64,000 bases of DNA from Phlegmacium glaucopus (GCA_015039465.1 MU130548.1:64294-128293), one strand, 5' to 3'. Positions 48,119 to 61,197 are shown, counted from the first letter of the stretch. Numbers and translations: made by a program. Notes: generated from the sequence alone by a model not told the origin.

Positions 48119-48835
48119 GAACCCCGTGTTTATAAACCAATTATAAACTGTTAAAAATCAAGCCAGATATTTACCAATTCTGCACCGATGGAAAGCCTTA
48201 CTTCTCAGCTGCAAGTCTATGTTATTTTTATTTTTATTTCTAATAGTTGGTGTTGAGGGAGGGAAATCGGGGAAAGAGAGAGACGAGTGTTTATACTTAG
48301 TTGTCACACGCAGGTCACACATAATCGACGTGAATATTTAAACTCCGAGTGAAGCCCCTAAACGTATTCTCGTCACATATGTGCTTTTGGCATTCTTAAG
48401 CCTTACTTTGGTCTCGAGGTAGCTATGCACAAGGGGAAAATGTGTTTATGACGGCAGAGCCGGATTTCACTCTTTTGGACTATTTCATCATAACATTGTG
48501 TCCCTCACACCTAACATAAAAATGTAAAAAATTCAGAATAGTGTGTCTGTCTCTACGAGAACACAGAAAATTGTTGTGAAGTTATAAAGCAAAAAGGGTC
48601 GATTTAAAATTTATAAACACTAGGTCCTATTAATATGGTTAACAGTCATCGTCAACATGATATTAATATATGGTAACAGTCATAATGCATAACGTTATAA
48701 TGCGTCTCGTTCCCATCCGTTGCGATGTGAATTTTACCCTGCGGTACCGACGGACCGAATGCCCACTCTGCGTTCCACCGGGCATCACCGCACACCTGGG
48801 GCACCAAGAATGACGAATAGAATGGCGTCTCTAAT
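48119..48835. other. AT-rich intergenic region
   Basis: No gene is recognised. The sequence CCTGGGGCACC...TAGAATGGC near 48797-48826 recurs at 49208-49238, so the flanks of the next two elements share a local duplication. Confidence 0.45.
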
Positions 48836-48843
48836 GGCTACAG

Positions 48844-49127
48844 AGGACCCCCGAATATCCTGACAAATGTCTGATCCCCGCACCTAAAAGGCGCCGCAGG
48901 CGGATTGGAGGTGAAATACACAAAATGCGGCCTCAGGAGCCGTTTTTTGTGTCCGGATAAAAATTGTGGTTTTGGGGCATTTTCCGGATAAAAATTGGCT
49001 TCTTTGACTTGGATTTTTTTTGGAAAATGGTTCCCAATCTCTCAATCGATGCATAGTTAAAAGGAAAAGCCGTGGGAATTTTTCGCCCACCAAAGATCAG
49101 GCATCTGGCCGAGTATTCGGGGGTCCT
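48844..49127. mobile_element. 284-bp MITE of the AGGACCCCCGAA family, 8-bp TSD (GGCTACAG)
   Basis: Both ends start AGGACCCCCGAATA, with about 33 bp of imperfect inverted repeat. The insertion is flanked by the exact 8-bp duplication GGCTACAG (48836-48843 and 49128-49135). The outer 12 bp match the TIR of the 1.3-kb element at 5170-6493, so the two belong to one family. The interior is non-coding, with a repeated CCGGATAAAAATTG. Confidence 0.88.
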
Positions 49128-49240
49128 GGCTACAGTCTGCCAAGTCCAGGAGTGGATAAATAATCCAGCCCTGCTGGACGAAAGGTAACGGCTGGTCACG
49201 AGCCTAACCTGGGGCACCTGGGGTGCGAGTAGAATGGCAC

Positions 49241-49726
49241 TATGGTGCCGGCCGCCTAGAGGCCCCTTTTTTTTTTTTCAAAAGTAGCCCTAACCTAAGG
49301 GTGATTTTCGTAATGATTTTCGTACACCGTAGTAAGTAGTGTCTTTTGTTGAAAGAATTCATCAATTTAGTACCGAAATTGTAACATGCAACGAAAACAT
49401 CTGAATCCCCTGTTCAGGTATTGTGATTAAGACTTAAGTATGTTCAACACCCTAAAGACCATACGAGTATGGAAAGATTATGTCGATGCAGGCATACTCA
49501 ACAGGTATGGATGCAAAAGATGCTCAGAAGGCTCATGTTCCGGAGACTTTGGGCATAGATTATGGACCCTTTAAATTAAATAACTCTGTCAGTTTTGGTC
49601 CGATTGCTTATCCCTTTAACCAATTTGTAGCCCTCAATGAAAGGAAGCGATTCGTTAAAGGAATAAAAATTTCCCCTTACATTTAGGTTGTACAAAAGTA
49701 GCGGCCTTTAGGTGACCAGCACCATA
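49241..49726. mobile_element. TA-flanked TIR element, Tc1/mariner-like MITE
   Basis: Inverted termini TGGTGCCGGCCGCCTAGAGG (5') and its relative at the 3' end (TGGTGCTGGTCACCTAAAGG on the reverse strand) are each bordered by TA (49241-49242 and 49725-49726). The similarity continues inward to TTTTGTA-type sequence. A TA target duplication with ~30-40-bp TIRs fits Tc1/mariner-type elements. The 68-codon ORF inside shows no transposase feature. Confidence 0.65.
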
Positions 49727-49918
49727 CTTACCGAGACTGCAGTCCAAAAAAAACCGGCCCTGCTGGACCAACCCATTCATAAACCTCGCGAAAAACCAGG
49801 CCCATACCAACAACAGCCAAAAAAATCATTGGATCTCCACCAACACTAGAGGATCTTGTCAATCCGTCGAGGAGTGTGAGATTGGTTGCTTATCACATCC
49901 TCAGCAAAGTATAAGTTT

Positions 49919-49946
49919 ATTATTTTTTATTTTTTATTTTTTATTC
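49919..49946. repeat. AT-rich microsatellite (TTTTTTA)n
   Basis: About four copies of a TTTTTTA-like unit occur in tandem. Confidence 0.8.
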
Positions 49947-50039
49947 TCAATAATTATGTTAACAACCTCAACACAGAATACTTGATAAAAAATAATAAAC
50001 TCAATAGTAAGTAATTAGTGAGATTGAATGCATTACGTT

Positions 50040-51284
50040 TCATTCGCCTTTCAATGCCTTTACTTCCAACAGTGGATCAAGTTCAGAATCTGGGTGACGA
50101 TACGACCCCCCAAAACGATCAGCCCATGTGAAGTACTAGTGTATGGGGGATCAGCACGATGGACAAGTCAAGAGGAATAGTTGGGGCTTACTTGTCCATA
50201 GTTTACATTGAAGTATAGATGATGTAGTGTATGATGAGCTGGCCCATTGATGAATTTCTCTAGGAAATGGCCAGTGACCATATCGGAATCATGGATCTAG
50301 CAAGACGAATAAGAATCTGGACAGGTAGGCACTGAGGAGGTGCTTACAAAGATAGTCCACATGTTGACAACGACGAATAGAACGAGGTACAAGACACGAT
50401 GGATCGGGAAGACAAAGATGAAGATGTGATAGGGCAACGATTGCAAGAAACCATCCAAAGGGTGGAAGGCATGTGATGCAAAGGGAGTGGGAACTACGAA
50501 GGCGAATATAGTGAGTATAGATTCAAAGTAGTAGAGACATAAAGGCATACCAATCCATTTGTGGTGGGGTTTGTGAATGTATTTATAAAAGATGGGGATA
50601 TGAAGCCATCGGTGTATCCAATAAATGCCATAGTCGGTGAAGAGGAGGAAACTAAACGGGTGAAAGGGGATATCGGTCAGTGTATGTCGTATGAAAGTGT
50701 AGGAAAGGATGTACGCACAATGGAACAGAAGCAAATAGATAGAAATAGCCATATGTATCCAAACCATCATACAGTTTTGTGTAGCCCATAACTTCCGCTT
50801 GAAAACAAGGGAGCATTAACAGCAACATGCCAGGAAATGAACCTAAACTCGTTTGAATCTCGAGCCGGACTTGATTCTTGAGAAATCTCGGATGCTTCAT
50901 CATTTCGTGATTAAATATGAACGTATATGAAATCCATGCAAAGAGGAAGTATAGAATATGAATGCCAATCAAAGTGATGACGCATAGTGAGAGTAATTGT
51001 CGGGGGACGTATTCTCGCGGCCAAGCTGATACTTGAGGTACCGAATGAGATTTTGCGGCTGATGTGTATAGAGAGGCAAGTTCATGCTGGCGAAAGGGAG
51101 GATGAGGTAAATGGGAGATGATTTGAGACCATGTTGAAGATATTGGCATTATGGGAACAAAATTCCCAGTTGCGTTCAGGGAACTGGCCAATTCTGGAGA
51201 GGTACTAAAGGCTGACAACGGAATTAGCCTCGCCCAAACTTTGTCGAGCAAATATTCATCGCATATGCTGAGAACCAAATCCAT
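50040..51284 (-). CDS. ERG3: C-5 sterol desaturase
   Basis: The enzyme is ER-bound and introduces the C5-C6 double bond in ergosterol synthesis. Five exons (51284-50719, 50651-50551, 50493-50348, 50296-50192, 50135-50040) encode 337 residues, normal for fungal Erg3. The three His boxes of the fatty-acid hydroxylase family are present: HRWLH, HKPHH and HHTLHH. Family-specific stretches include [41 protein letters not shown] and [13 protein letters not shown]. Several hydrophobic membrane segments lie before the first box. An apparent frame change near 50700 is an intron (GTGCGT...TTTAG), not a mutation. The ATG at 51284 is the first in frame. Confidence 0.95.
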
Positions 51285-51616
51285 GAGGGAGAGAGAGAAG
51301 GAGGATGTCAAGTGAATCGTTCTCTCGCTATTTTAACCATGCATAAGCGTCAGAATCGGACCATTCGCTATTTTTTTTTTGATGTCACGTGGTTTAGATC
51401 CAAGGCTTGGCGCAACACAGGTCCATGTGCCACCAACTTTGTCCGCGCTCCTCTCACCCCCACATCGCTTACGAGTGCCATACCTGAGTTACTTACGTAA
51501 CGCGCTAATCTTCGCAGGCAATAATTTATTAATAAACAGTGTAATGATTGTTAAGATCTGAGATACAAGTACATGTTGGGAAATGTCATACTTTCAAGCG
51601 ATAGCTGTAATACTGG

Positions 51617-52792
51617 TCACTTGGCCCACGGCCAGAAAATGGGTACAGATCTAACAACACGTGAGTTCCTTTTGAGAATAAGATCGGAACTTTTACTTAC
51701 TTTTTATATTGCTGCCATTTGGGATTGCCACTAAACTTCTTGTCACCAGCGCGTTCAAGGAGTGGGACACCCGATGCCTTGAGGAAAGCGAAATGTAAGA
51801 AATGCCAATCATTTAAAATCAAAGAAAACAAACATAGCGAGTCAACAGCCAGGTGAAGACAGGGCTGATCGCAGTGAGTGCGATCGTCCCCCTAGGATAG
51901 AACGAACTTTGAAGAGAGGTGCTAGATAGAGCCCAAATTCCGGTCCATATTCCGACTTCTCCGACGTAGCTAGGTTGACAATTTTAAGTCGAGTAAATAA
52001 AGTAGTTGGAGTCAACCGTACTTTGGATGTCGACTGATACTCCACAATCCTGTGGAGATGAATTGTTCGTCATGTTCCTTGTTTTCCTTGGCCTTCCTCC
52101 AAGTCGACTTCTGATAATCGGCAATAACTTCAAACAGAAGAGAGGTGGCATATAGGCCAAGTGCGAGATAATCGCGGACTCCAAGAGGAGGATGTGCCTG
52201 ACTTGGAAGTGCATTGCAAAAATAGACCGGAAGTCCGACCGCCGTGATCCAGGTGGCTTGATTAAATGACATCTTTTCCTGGTGAGGCTTACTAGATAAA
52301 AATAATACATACCTTGGACGAGCCAACAAATGGTGAAATCTGCCGGTTTCTTTTTGATTAGGTCAAATCGAGAGTCGCCGCCCGCCTTGACGGCTCTCTA
52401 TTCAAAGTAAAATAGAGGCGCCAGAACAAGTAAAATAAACTACCAACCTGGGCCAGGAAGATTCCAAGTCGTACAGCCCAGATGCTCACCGCAGCGGTGA
52501 CCAAAAGTTGCCTAGGAGCAAAGGAGGAGAAGGCAGGGAGTGGGCCTGGTACACCATAGTAGAATTTATCTTTCAAAGCGGGATAATAAAGTGACAGGAG
52601 GGTTGTTGACACCCAGCCGACAGCTCCTCCCAAGTCAAAAAAGGTTTCATTTTGCTGAGGAACAAAGATAAGGGCAAAGACTAATCGCCTAACTGTGAAT
52701 ATAACAGCTTGATAATAAGATAAGTGCTTACGAGTTTGGAGGCCAAACGCGCTAGTCGCGACCGGAAGTAGACACGAGAACCGTATGGTCAT
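51617..52792 (-). CDS. DUF1295 family membrane protein (steroid 5-alpha-reductase-like)
   Basis: Seven exons (52792-52732, 52692-52448, 52397-52313, 52256-52022, 51969-51834, 51777-51701, 51650-51617) encode 290 residues. The sequence has about six hydrophobic segments, starting MTIRFSCLLPVATSAF. The C-terminal half has the DUF1295/steroid-reductase signature: LFEVIADYQKSTWRKAKEN, then GLWSISRHPNYVGEVGIW, with the typical R-H-P-N-Y. The end is KWQQYKKSVPIFWPWAK. Relatives are NAD(P)H-dependent or methyltransferase-like ER enzymes acting on lipids, but fungal members are mostly uncharacterised. It sits in tandem with ERG3 on the same strand, ~330 bp from its start; the shared lipid theme may be chance. 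Confidence 0.85.
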
Positions 52793-53181
52793 GGCAGATA
52801 ATAATATAAAAAAAAGAAAAAAGATTGTCACGGAGAGATTGTTAAACCTATGTGACTGTGACCTGAGTTGAATCTACCCTCGACATTCATCAGCGACGAG
52901 CAGGTTATCAACGTTGCATCAACCCGTTGAACGGCATCGAGGTGCACCTGGGAAGCCGCTTGTGTCCGACCGGTGGTAGTTTCACAAACCCTAGTCGTAC
53001 TAAAGGGGTGCGTATTTGTTGATTTTTTTTATGCAATCTTATTTTATTTGATGCGAGATACCTATAAAAGATTTATCAAAATATTCTGCAAGGTAAGTAT
53101 TCCACTAAGCCATCAATGAACCCCCTTCCTCCCCCTTGACCCTTACAATGCAATTAATCTTCGTCCAAGTTGCCTCCCTCA

Positions 53182-55184
53182 ATGGACAACCCTCAGCATT
53201 ATCAACCTCTATCTCACGCACTTCATCCCCCTTCTACCACCAGAACAATTTATTCGACTCCAACCACTTCCTCGTCCTACCAGCAAAAGACAACAAGCGA
53301 TCCAGCCAGACCACAAGAGGAGGAAGAAGAGGAAGAAGAAGAAGAAGAGGACGACGACGAGGAAGGCCTTGTGGAGGAACAATTAAATAACAATGATGCC
53401 GATGTCCAAGGAAGTAACCACTCCTCCCCGAAAACATCAGGGTAAGGTGTGACCTTCGGGGAACTTCCTCTTTGGGCTCATATTTCTTCTCTCTTAAGCA
53501 ATGCGGATGCACAGACCCCCTCATATAACCAATCATCTCATGATAATCAATCTCCTCAAGAACCAGAACGAAAACGTCGTCCAGGACGACCACGGGGTTC
53601 TAAAAATCGTCGTCCACGAGTCGGTTCCTCAAAGCATGAGGGACAATTTTATTATCATGGCGGCACCCCGACGGCTGCAGCAGCGACAACGTCGTCTGGC
53701 CCTCCACAACACCCAACCATGAATGCACAAAATCAACAGTACTATGAGTTCCAGTGGCGAGTACTTAATCTTTGCGCAGAATTCTATGGTGCAGCCGAAG
53801 AATTGGTGGTAAGTTACCTCTCTCGTTTTCTACTACAGAAGCTCTGCTAACAACTCCACAGAAAGGGACGGCTCCCCTCGTCGTCGCTCAGTGTTATCAT
53901 ATGGGTCCAGGAATCAAAATAGACCCCTTGAGCATGCTAGGAGAAGCCAAACGAATTTGCGATACCCTAGTATGTTCCTTTGTCTGGAGCTAATAATGAC
54001 TTGCAGCGAGCTAACTCCTTTTGATAAACAGTTAGCAAATCCCTCTCAGCTTGTCTCAAACCCACCGCCTCCAATGTACCCAGCTATACCTCCAATGTAC
54101 CCATCCATCCCCCACATTCAACCACAACCAGTTACCTCAACATCGACAATCTCTGCCCCTGCTCCCACTAGTGCGCTCGCCAATCCACCGAGCGTTATAA
54201 CAAATGCACAATCGTTTGTAGTACCTTTGGGTGCTCAAACTTCTTACCCGCAATATCCCATGTACCCCGGTGCGCCAGGACAATATGCAACAACGCCTTA
54301 TTACCATCAATACGCCCCTTATACCGCGGCCGGCACTTACTACCCACAACCACAGCAGCCACAACCAACTCCTCCTGTTACCCAACCTCAACCTTCTCGG
54401 CCTCAAACAGCGACTGCTACCACCGCCACGACACAGCCAACGGCTACAATAACCACTACTCCAGCAACCGGTGGGACTGCAGTGGGTAATCAAGGGGCAT
54501 GGTCAGATGAAGAGACCGAACGCTTGAAAAAAATGGCTGAAGACCACCGGTCAAAAACGACCGGGGAAATTAATTGGGATGCTGTGATACAAGAATGGGG
54601 TATCAGCCGAACGAGGTTCGCAACGCTTGTTTGTTCATTTTCCTTTTCGATGTGTCAACTGGTATGTCCTTGATAGGCACCAAATTCTTATCAAAGCTAC
54701 CGCGCTTGGACTCAAGGAGAGCTCGACACGTGGTGTCAAACGTCGTCGAGAAGATGGGCCAAGTGATTCGCCCGCTATTGCCTCAGTACCATCGACATCC
54801 ACTGCATCAAATATAATGGTTGTGCCGTCAACGTCGTCGCCATCTCGTAGTGGATCAACGCCTGCTGCATCTCCTGCTTTGCAAAATCTACAACGTCCAC
54901 CTTCGGCCAAAAGCTCTGCCCCGATCACAGCCGCACCTGCCCCACAACAACTGGCTTGGCCGATACCAGTTGTCACTGTGAATGCACCGTCTCCCACCAT
55001 CGCTCCTTCACCCAATGCCCACGAGCAGCGAACCAGTTATTACCGTCCGAGACCTAACCAGACAGATACATCGGGAAAGCCCAATAATACTGTACCATCC
55101 TCACAACCGACGATGCATCACTTTATGTACACTCCAAACGGCCAAGTGAGTTCAGGTTTACGGCCCAAGGAGAATGGGAAGTGA
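53182..55184 (+). CDS. AT-hook and SANT/Myb-like nuclear protein
   Basis: Five exons (53182-53441, 53499-53808, 53862-53969, 54032-54615, 54677-55184) encode 589 residues. An acidic run (E/D, residues ~48-65) is followed by an AT-hook-like basic block KRRPGRPRGSKN (residues ~112-123). A short ordered block comes next (QWRVLNLCAEFYGAAEELV, KGTAPLVVAQCYHMGPG), then a Pro/Tyr/Gln-rich linker. A SANT/Myb-like unit lies at about residues 381-432 (AWSDEETERLKKMAEDH through INWDAVIQEWGISRTRHQILIKATALG). The tail is Ser/Pro-rich. A DNA-binding role as regulator or chromatin protein is likely, but I recognise no named orthologue. The ATG at 53182 is chosen because the in-frame extension lacks one. Confidence 0.75.
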
Positions 55185-55363
55185 TGTCCAGGCTGATGAT
55201 AGAGCATCTGAAAGCCTGACAGAAAGCTTTCGTTTATGAAACCTTTGTATTCCATATTTTTTGTTTTCTTGTTGCACGTTTTCGCGCCTTTTTTTTGCAC
55301 ATAGCGATAATTATTTGTCACTATTAGTTTTTGGTCAATAATGAGATTCTACTAAAGATCATT

Positions 55364-56112
55364 ATGTCTACGTCTCGTACAATTCCTCGACCACCTCCAT
55401 CTCCCCTTCGCTCAGCGTCTGCATCATCGAGTGTGGGGGCACCACCGACCGCAACGATACCACCAATTAATTCAGGCTCGCATCAGCGGAGTAATCTTGT
55501 ACCACATCCAGTCCCGCCGGGATCCTCAGCCCCACCTCAGAAGACAAAGGCGAGGGACCTCTTGCGGAAACATTATGGTTTAGGCGTTGGTCCTCCTCCA
55601 CCACGTCCCGGAAATTCGTCTGACCCCATGGATCTCAGTACGTATCCCTGTGGCTGTAAGCGATATTTTACTCAAGTTTTTCTCAAAGATTCCTCTGCTT
55701 TCGATGCAAAGAGTTATTATGAACAACTCATCACTACGTCATCTCTACCTGCATTATTGAAACGAGAAAATGAACTCCTCGCAGGTACCTTCCTTCTCTA
55801 CCCTCCAAGTACGAGTAACCTATCAATGTCGCATTATGCTCAGAAATACGACAGCTGGACGGCGAGCGACAGTCATTAGTCTACAACCGTCATCACGAAC
55901 TTATCGCAGCAAGTGATACAATATCAGCAGTACGTCCTTTAACCAGTAATCTCTCTCTCTACACCCTTTTAGCTAAACGTCTTTGTAAGATGAAAACTAG
56001 AGCGGAGAGTCTGGACACCGATCTCGAGTTGCTAAGAGGTGCTTTTTCGGAAATTTCACGACTGACCGCAGAAGTATCATCTGAAAATAATGCGGAAGAG
56101 TCGTGGAAGTAG
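55364..56112 (+). CDS. VPS51: Vps51-like GARP/EARP tethering subunit
   Basis: Four exons (55364-55637, 55689-55784, 55844-55929, 55990-56112) encode 192 residues. After a disordered Pro/Ser-rich N-terminus comes the Vps51 core: RDLLRKHYGLG, the DL-xSSAFDAKSYYEQLI motif, PALLKRENELLAEIRQLDGE, LVYNRHHELIAASDTISAM and a final coiled coil (AESLDTDLELLRGAFSEISR). This is the conserved N-terminal Vps51/Cog1/exocyst-like domain. The short length is like yeast Vps51 (164 residues) rather than the long animal forms. The role is tethering of endosome-derived vesicles at the trans-Golgi. Start ATG 55364 follows an in-frame region with no ATG. Confidence 0.88.
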
Positions 56113-56713
56113 TATTAATGGTAATATCCGTTAGCGCGTCAATTGGCCAATCTATATGAAGCAGATTATGAGGGGGTAGGAAGGAGTAAGATCGGTATAT
56201 AAGTATTGCTTTTCTTGTTACAACAGAGGTTGGCATGGTATTTGGTTTATATCATCTCCCTTGGAGCCCAAAGCTCCATTTGCCAATATGATCCTCCACA
56301 GTGAATCAATCTCGTAATAAAAACGTTGGAGCAAGATATGCCCAAAGTACCAGAGCTATCAATCATCCACTACTCTTGACCAAGTTCAACTTCTGCTCTC
56401 GTCCGCTATGGGTAGTTTAAAAAAAGATCCATAGCACTTGACAAAAAAAAAAGGCGTACTCTGAGATAGGAAGCGAATTCGAGAATCAGTTGTGCAAGGT
56501 TGATGACTATGCTAGTACGAGTACGAGATATCGATCCATTCAAGATTTTCACATGCTTTTCAATGATACTGCAGAATAGCCAGGCCACTTATTTCATTCT
56601 CATGTCAGATTCGCAGAATTCAAGATAGTGGTTGCAGATTTACCCACCAAGATCCGGATCTTAGCTGAACATCTTGGAATACAAGATCTTCAGCCCCTGA
56701 CAGAAGAGGAATA
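56113..56713. other. Intergenic, no gene recognised
   Basis: The stretch is AT-rich with scattered short ORFs lacking family features. It probably includes the VPS51 3' UTR. Confidence 0.45.
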
Positions 56714-57402
56714 TTACATAGTACAATTAAGTGCACTAACTTTGACGCTGATTTCGTGGAAATTGTCTAGATGGAACGTGATATCGGGATATCTGTAACG
56801 ATAAGATTTTGAAGATGTTGGTCCTTGGAAGAGTGTTTGGGGAATCAAGGTATGGTTGATCGGACCAATCAGAGTAGGTGAAAGGACTTTTGATAGTTTT
56901 ATAGGGCTTTTCGGATGAGGGACAGTGTCCTCATGAGAAGCTCGTCCATATGATTTATTATGACGTTCGGGTTCAAGGAAGCCACCACAGTTCGGAGGAA
57001 ATCGGCTGCGTGTTGGGGAGTGAAAGACATTTACAGATGAGGGTAGGATCGAGAGGATTAAATCGAGAGCGCATCGGTGGGCGAGAGGTACCATAGTGAG
57101 ATATAGGGTAGTGGTATGAATTATTGGAGTGCGAACTTCGTCGTCTAGATGTAAGTGGCACAGGCTATGATAAACGAGAAACAATGATTAATTGAAAACA
57201 ACATAAATCAAGTTAGGAAGTACGCACATGGGTCGAATTTAGTGCATAGGCAGAGCTCGGGATGCCACTAGGACCATAAGGATAATATGCAGAAGGCACG
57301 CCTTCACCGGGGAGCAGAGATAAGAGGCGGGTAGAATGGGAATGTTGAGTTTTGGATAGCAGGATCCGGAGGAATGTAAAAGTTAGTGGGTGGGTATGCC
57401 AT
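56714..57402 (-). pseudogene. Possible small gene with broken frame
   Basis: An ATG at 57402 opens a protein-like sequence (MAYPPTNFYIPPDPAIQNS) with a TATA-like AGTATAAATCC about 100 bp upstream. It runs into TGA after CTCCCCGG. Removing one C would continue in frame as GEGVPSAYYPYGPSG. A normal 63-bp intron (57165-57227) leads to PVPLTSRRRSSHSNNSYHY. The frame breaks again near 57030, where protein-like sequence continues in two other frames. The only in-frame splices at the breaks would need introns of 40 and 29 nt, too short to be credible. This looks like a decaying gene or sequence errors in homopolymers. No family was recognised. Confidence 0.35.
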
Positions 57403-58086
57403 AATTGAAGGATAAAATGCCGACGCCAGCGACAGACAAAAAGGATGCGAGAGACAGAAAAGAAACGAGACGACCAAATGCTGCAGATGAAGGCATGGAT
57501 TTATACTGAATGCTATTCATCAGCAAGGTGCCACTTGTGGGCTCCACGGTCCTTCTTTATCCATGGACCCATTAGACATAGACTTGTCAATGTCAATGTT
57601 ATGCGAGGCTTGAAAAGAAACAGAATAAATGCACAAAGGTTGAGACAAAATTTGATTCCGGAGGAGTGGTAGTGACATTGCCAGACATGCAAGAGGCCGG
57701 CTAATTTCCTACCTTTGGAAGTGCTCCCGAGGGCTTAATCTTTGACTGGATAGATCCACGTGAGATAAACAGACCTGTTCTTGGCTTGATCACTGAGATG
57801 GCAAAAGGCAATATTGGGACAAAGGTCAACAAGACATCAGGCCGTACATAGTCACGGACACAGTGGCAAGAGCGCAGTTGGAGGTCAAAAATGCATGTGT
57901 TCGAAAGTAATACCATCTCTCCCGACCATCAGCGTATAGCTCAGACATTGTTCGGATTATCACAACTCGAAATATATCTAGTTCTGATTTGACGGAAAAG
58001 ATATATTGAGTATAGTGAATACAACATGGATAATAGAGCATTGAACCTTCTCAGTCAATGTACGACTCCTGTCAAGGACACTAGCT
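57403..58086. other. Intergenic, no gene recognised
   Basis: No exon chain was found. Open frames on the minus strand near 57701-58041 lack any recognisable motif. Confidence 0.45.
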
Positions 58087-59431
58087 TCATTGAATCAGAA
58101 TCATCCATGCCAGGATGAAGTAAAATAAACTGGAAAAAAGTAAGCGACAACTATAACGACAACGTGGTTGAAAAGGATACTAACAGAAGTGGATATACAG
58201 CAAGCAATATGCGTTGCTGCTCAATTTTTGTACCATCTAAGAAGTTGACGGAAGCTTCATGGGATGTCAGCCGTTGATGATGCGTGAAAGCCAGACATAT
58301 ACGAACCCCATATACACCAAGCCCACGCCAATAGCGCGATGGGAGCTCGGATCCAAATAATCCGAACGAAACATGAAATTAAAGCTGCGATATCAAGAGG
58401 CGCTATGCAATAGCCTAGGACACAGAGTCCTTGGAAAAATGAACTGTGGAAAGAATCCTAATTAGCCTCTTGGTTTCTATTAGATCTAACTCAATTCGGT
58501 TGCTTACACGCGGCCTCCCAAAAGCTGCGGAAACAGTCAGTCAAATGAGAGCTTTAGAGAAAGGGATTACAAACCTTCGCTTGTACTGTTACCGCTAAAG
58601 CACCCAACGAGCAAATAACAATGACACTTGTGAAAACACCCAACGATTGGGAAGGAGGCGCCTATCATACTTAGCGCGTTAAAACAAAATACGGTTGAAT
58701 GTACAGGTTACGCACGTTAATGCTCAACATGATTCCCAGGAGAAGGCAGAGCAACAAAGGTCCCCAGAGATCCCAATCCCTATATTATCAAGGTTGGATA
58801 AGCGACGATCCTCTTCGTATCAGCATTCACAGGCGAACCTGAGAACTTCACGGCCGCTTGTACGTCGAGGGTACAGAACCTGAACGAGCTTGGTGTATAT
58901 GGAGAAGAGATCTCGGGCCTTTTAAATGATAGTTCAAAACTATCAAACCGCCAGGATAAACAAAGAAGGCGTACGATAGTTTTAGTGACTGGTTCGTCCA
59001 ACGTATCTGTTGTAGAGAACCTGATAAAACCTTGATAAGCTTTTGCACATTCTTCTTGATAGATAGCCAGAAACGCACCGCGTCTCAACCTGCATACCAC
59101 CTACTGTTTGTCGGTTGGCTGGTCTTTGCGCGGTCTGAGAGGAACTGCCGATATTCCCAGAGACCGCTGGACTCAACGGTCTGCCATTGCTACTAGAAGG
59201 TGGCGCTAGCTGGTCAGGCTCAGGTCGTGCGCGACCTTTGCCCTTGTCGGGTATAGTGGCCGTTGCAAGTGCTGGATGGGAGAACCCAGGGATGTCATCG
59301 TCATTCAGGTCGTCATCGTCATCTACGACAAGATAATCAACACTTTTTTGATGATATACCAAGTAAAATGTAAGTTTACCCGCTTGAATGAACTGAGAAC
59401 TTGCTGTTAGAGGAGTTCTGCTTTGGTCCAT
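58087..59431 (-). CDS. YIP4: Yip1-family Golgi membrane protein (YIPF6/Yip4-like)
   Basis: The gene is cut into ten exons, from 59431-59380 and 59322-59079 down to 58129-58087, one of only 17 nt (58524-58508). Together they encode 279 residues. The soluble N-terminus (MDQSRTPLTASSQFIQA, acidic DDDDDLNDDD, Ser-rich) leads to FSTTDTLDEPVTKTI and VLYPRRTSGREVLRDWDLWGPL, the conserved Yip1-domain entry. Five hydrophobic helices follow: LLLCLLLGIMLSI, LGVFTSVIVICSLGALAVTV, FFQGLCVLGYCIAPLDIAAL, APIALLAWAWCIW and ILLAVYPLLLFYFILAWMI. The LGYC-x-APL motif is diagnostic. Yip proteins interact with Rab GTPases and function in ER-Golgi traffic. It is head-to-head with RPT2. Confidence 0.92.
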
Positions 59432-59576
59432 AATTGGGCGTAGGCTTGAAGGAGGACAGTTGCCACGAAGTGTGCAGGGTCACGCTTACGAAAGCGGAGC
59501 TGTAATTTCCTCTCCCAATTAGGAACACTGACGCGTCTCCTTCTAAGTATCCTACAAGCAACTTGTCTATTCAATC
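59432..59576. promoter_or_regulatory. 145-bp bidirectional promoter, YIP4 / RPT2
   Basis: Only 145 bp separate the two divergent start codons, so both transcripts must start within or close to it. I see no clear TATA box on either side. Confidence 0.6.

Positions 59577-61197
<1,621 letters not shown>

Noticed and set aside
48884..49217. Two minus-strand ORFs
   Set aside because: They lie in the 284-bp MITE and its flank and have no transposase or other domain.
50652..50718. Apparent frameshift in ERG3
   Set aside because: It is a regular intron (GTGCGT...TTTAG); splicing gives the conserved [21 protein letters not shown] region in frame.
51586..51650. Alternative C-terminus DLYPFSGRGPSDQYYSYRLKV for the DUF1295 gene
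   Set aside because: It requires the wrong splice phase; the in-phase reading ends KKSVPIFWPWAK at 51617, and the exon total is then a multiple of three.
45555..52792. A secondary-metabolite or sterol gene cluster (P450, ERG3, DUF1295)
   Set aside because: The P450 and ERG3 are separated by ~2.3 kb of transposon debris, and no backbone synthase is present; proximity alone is not enough.
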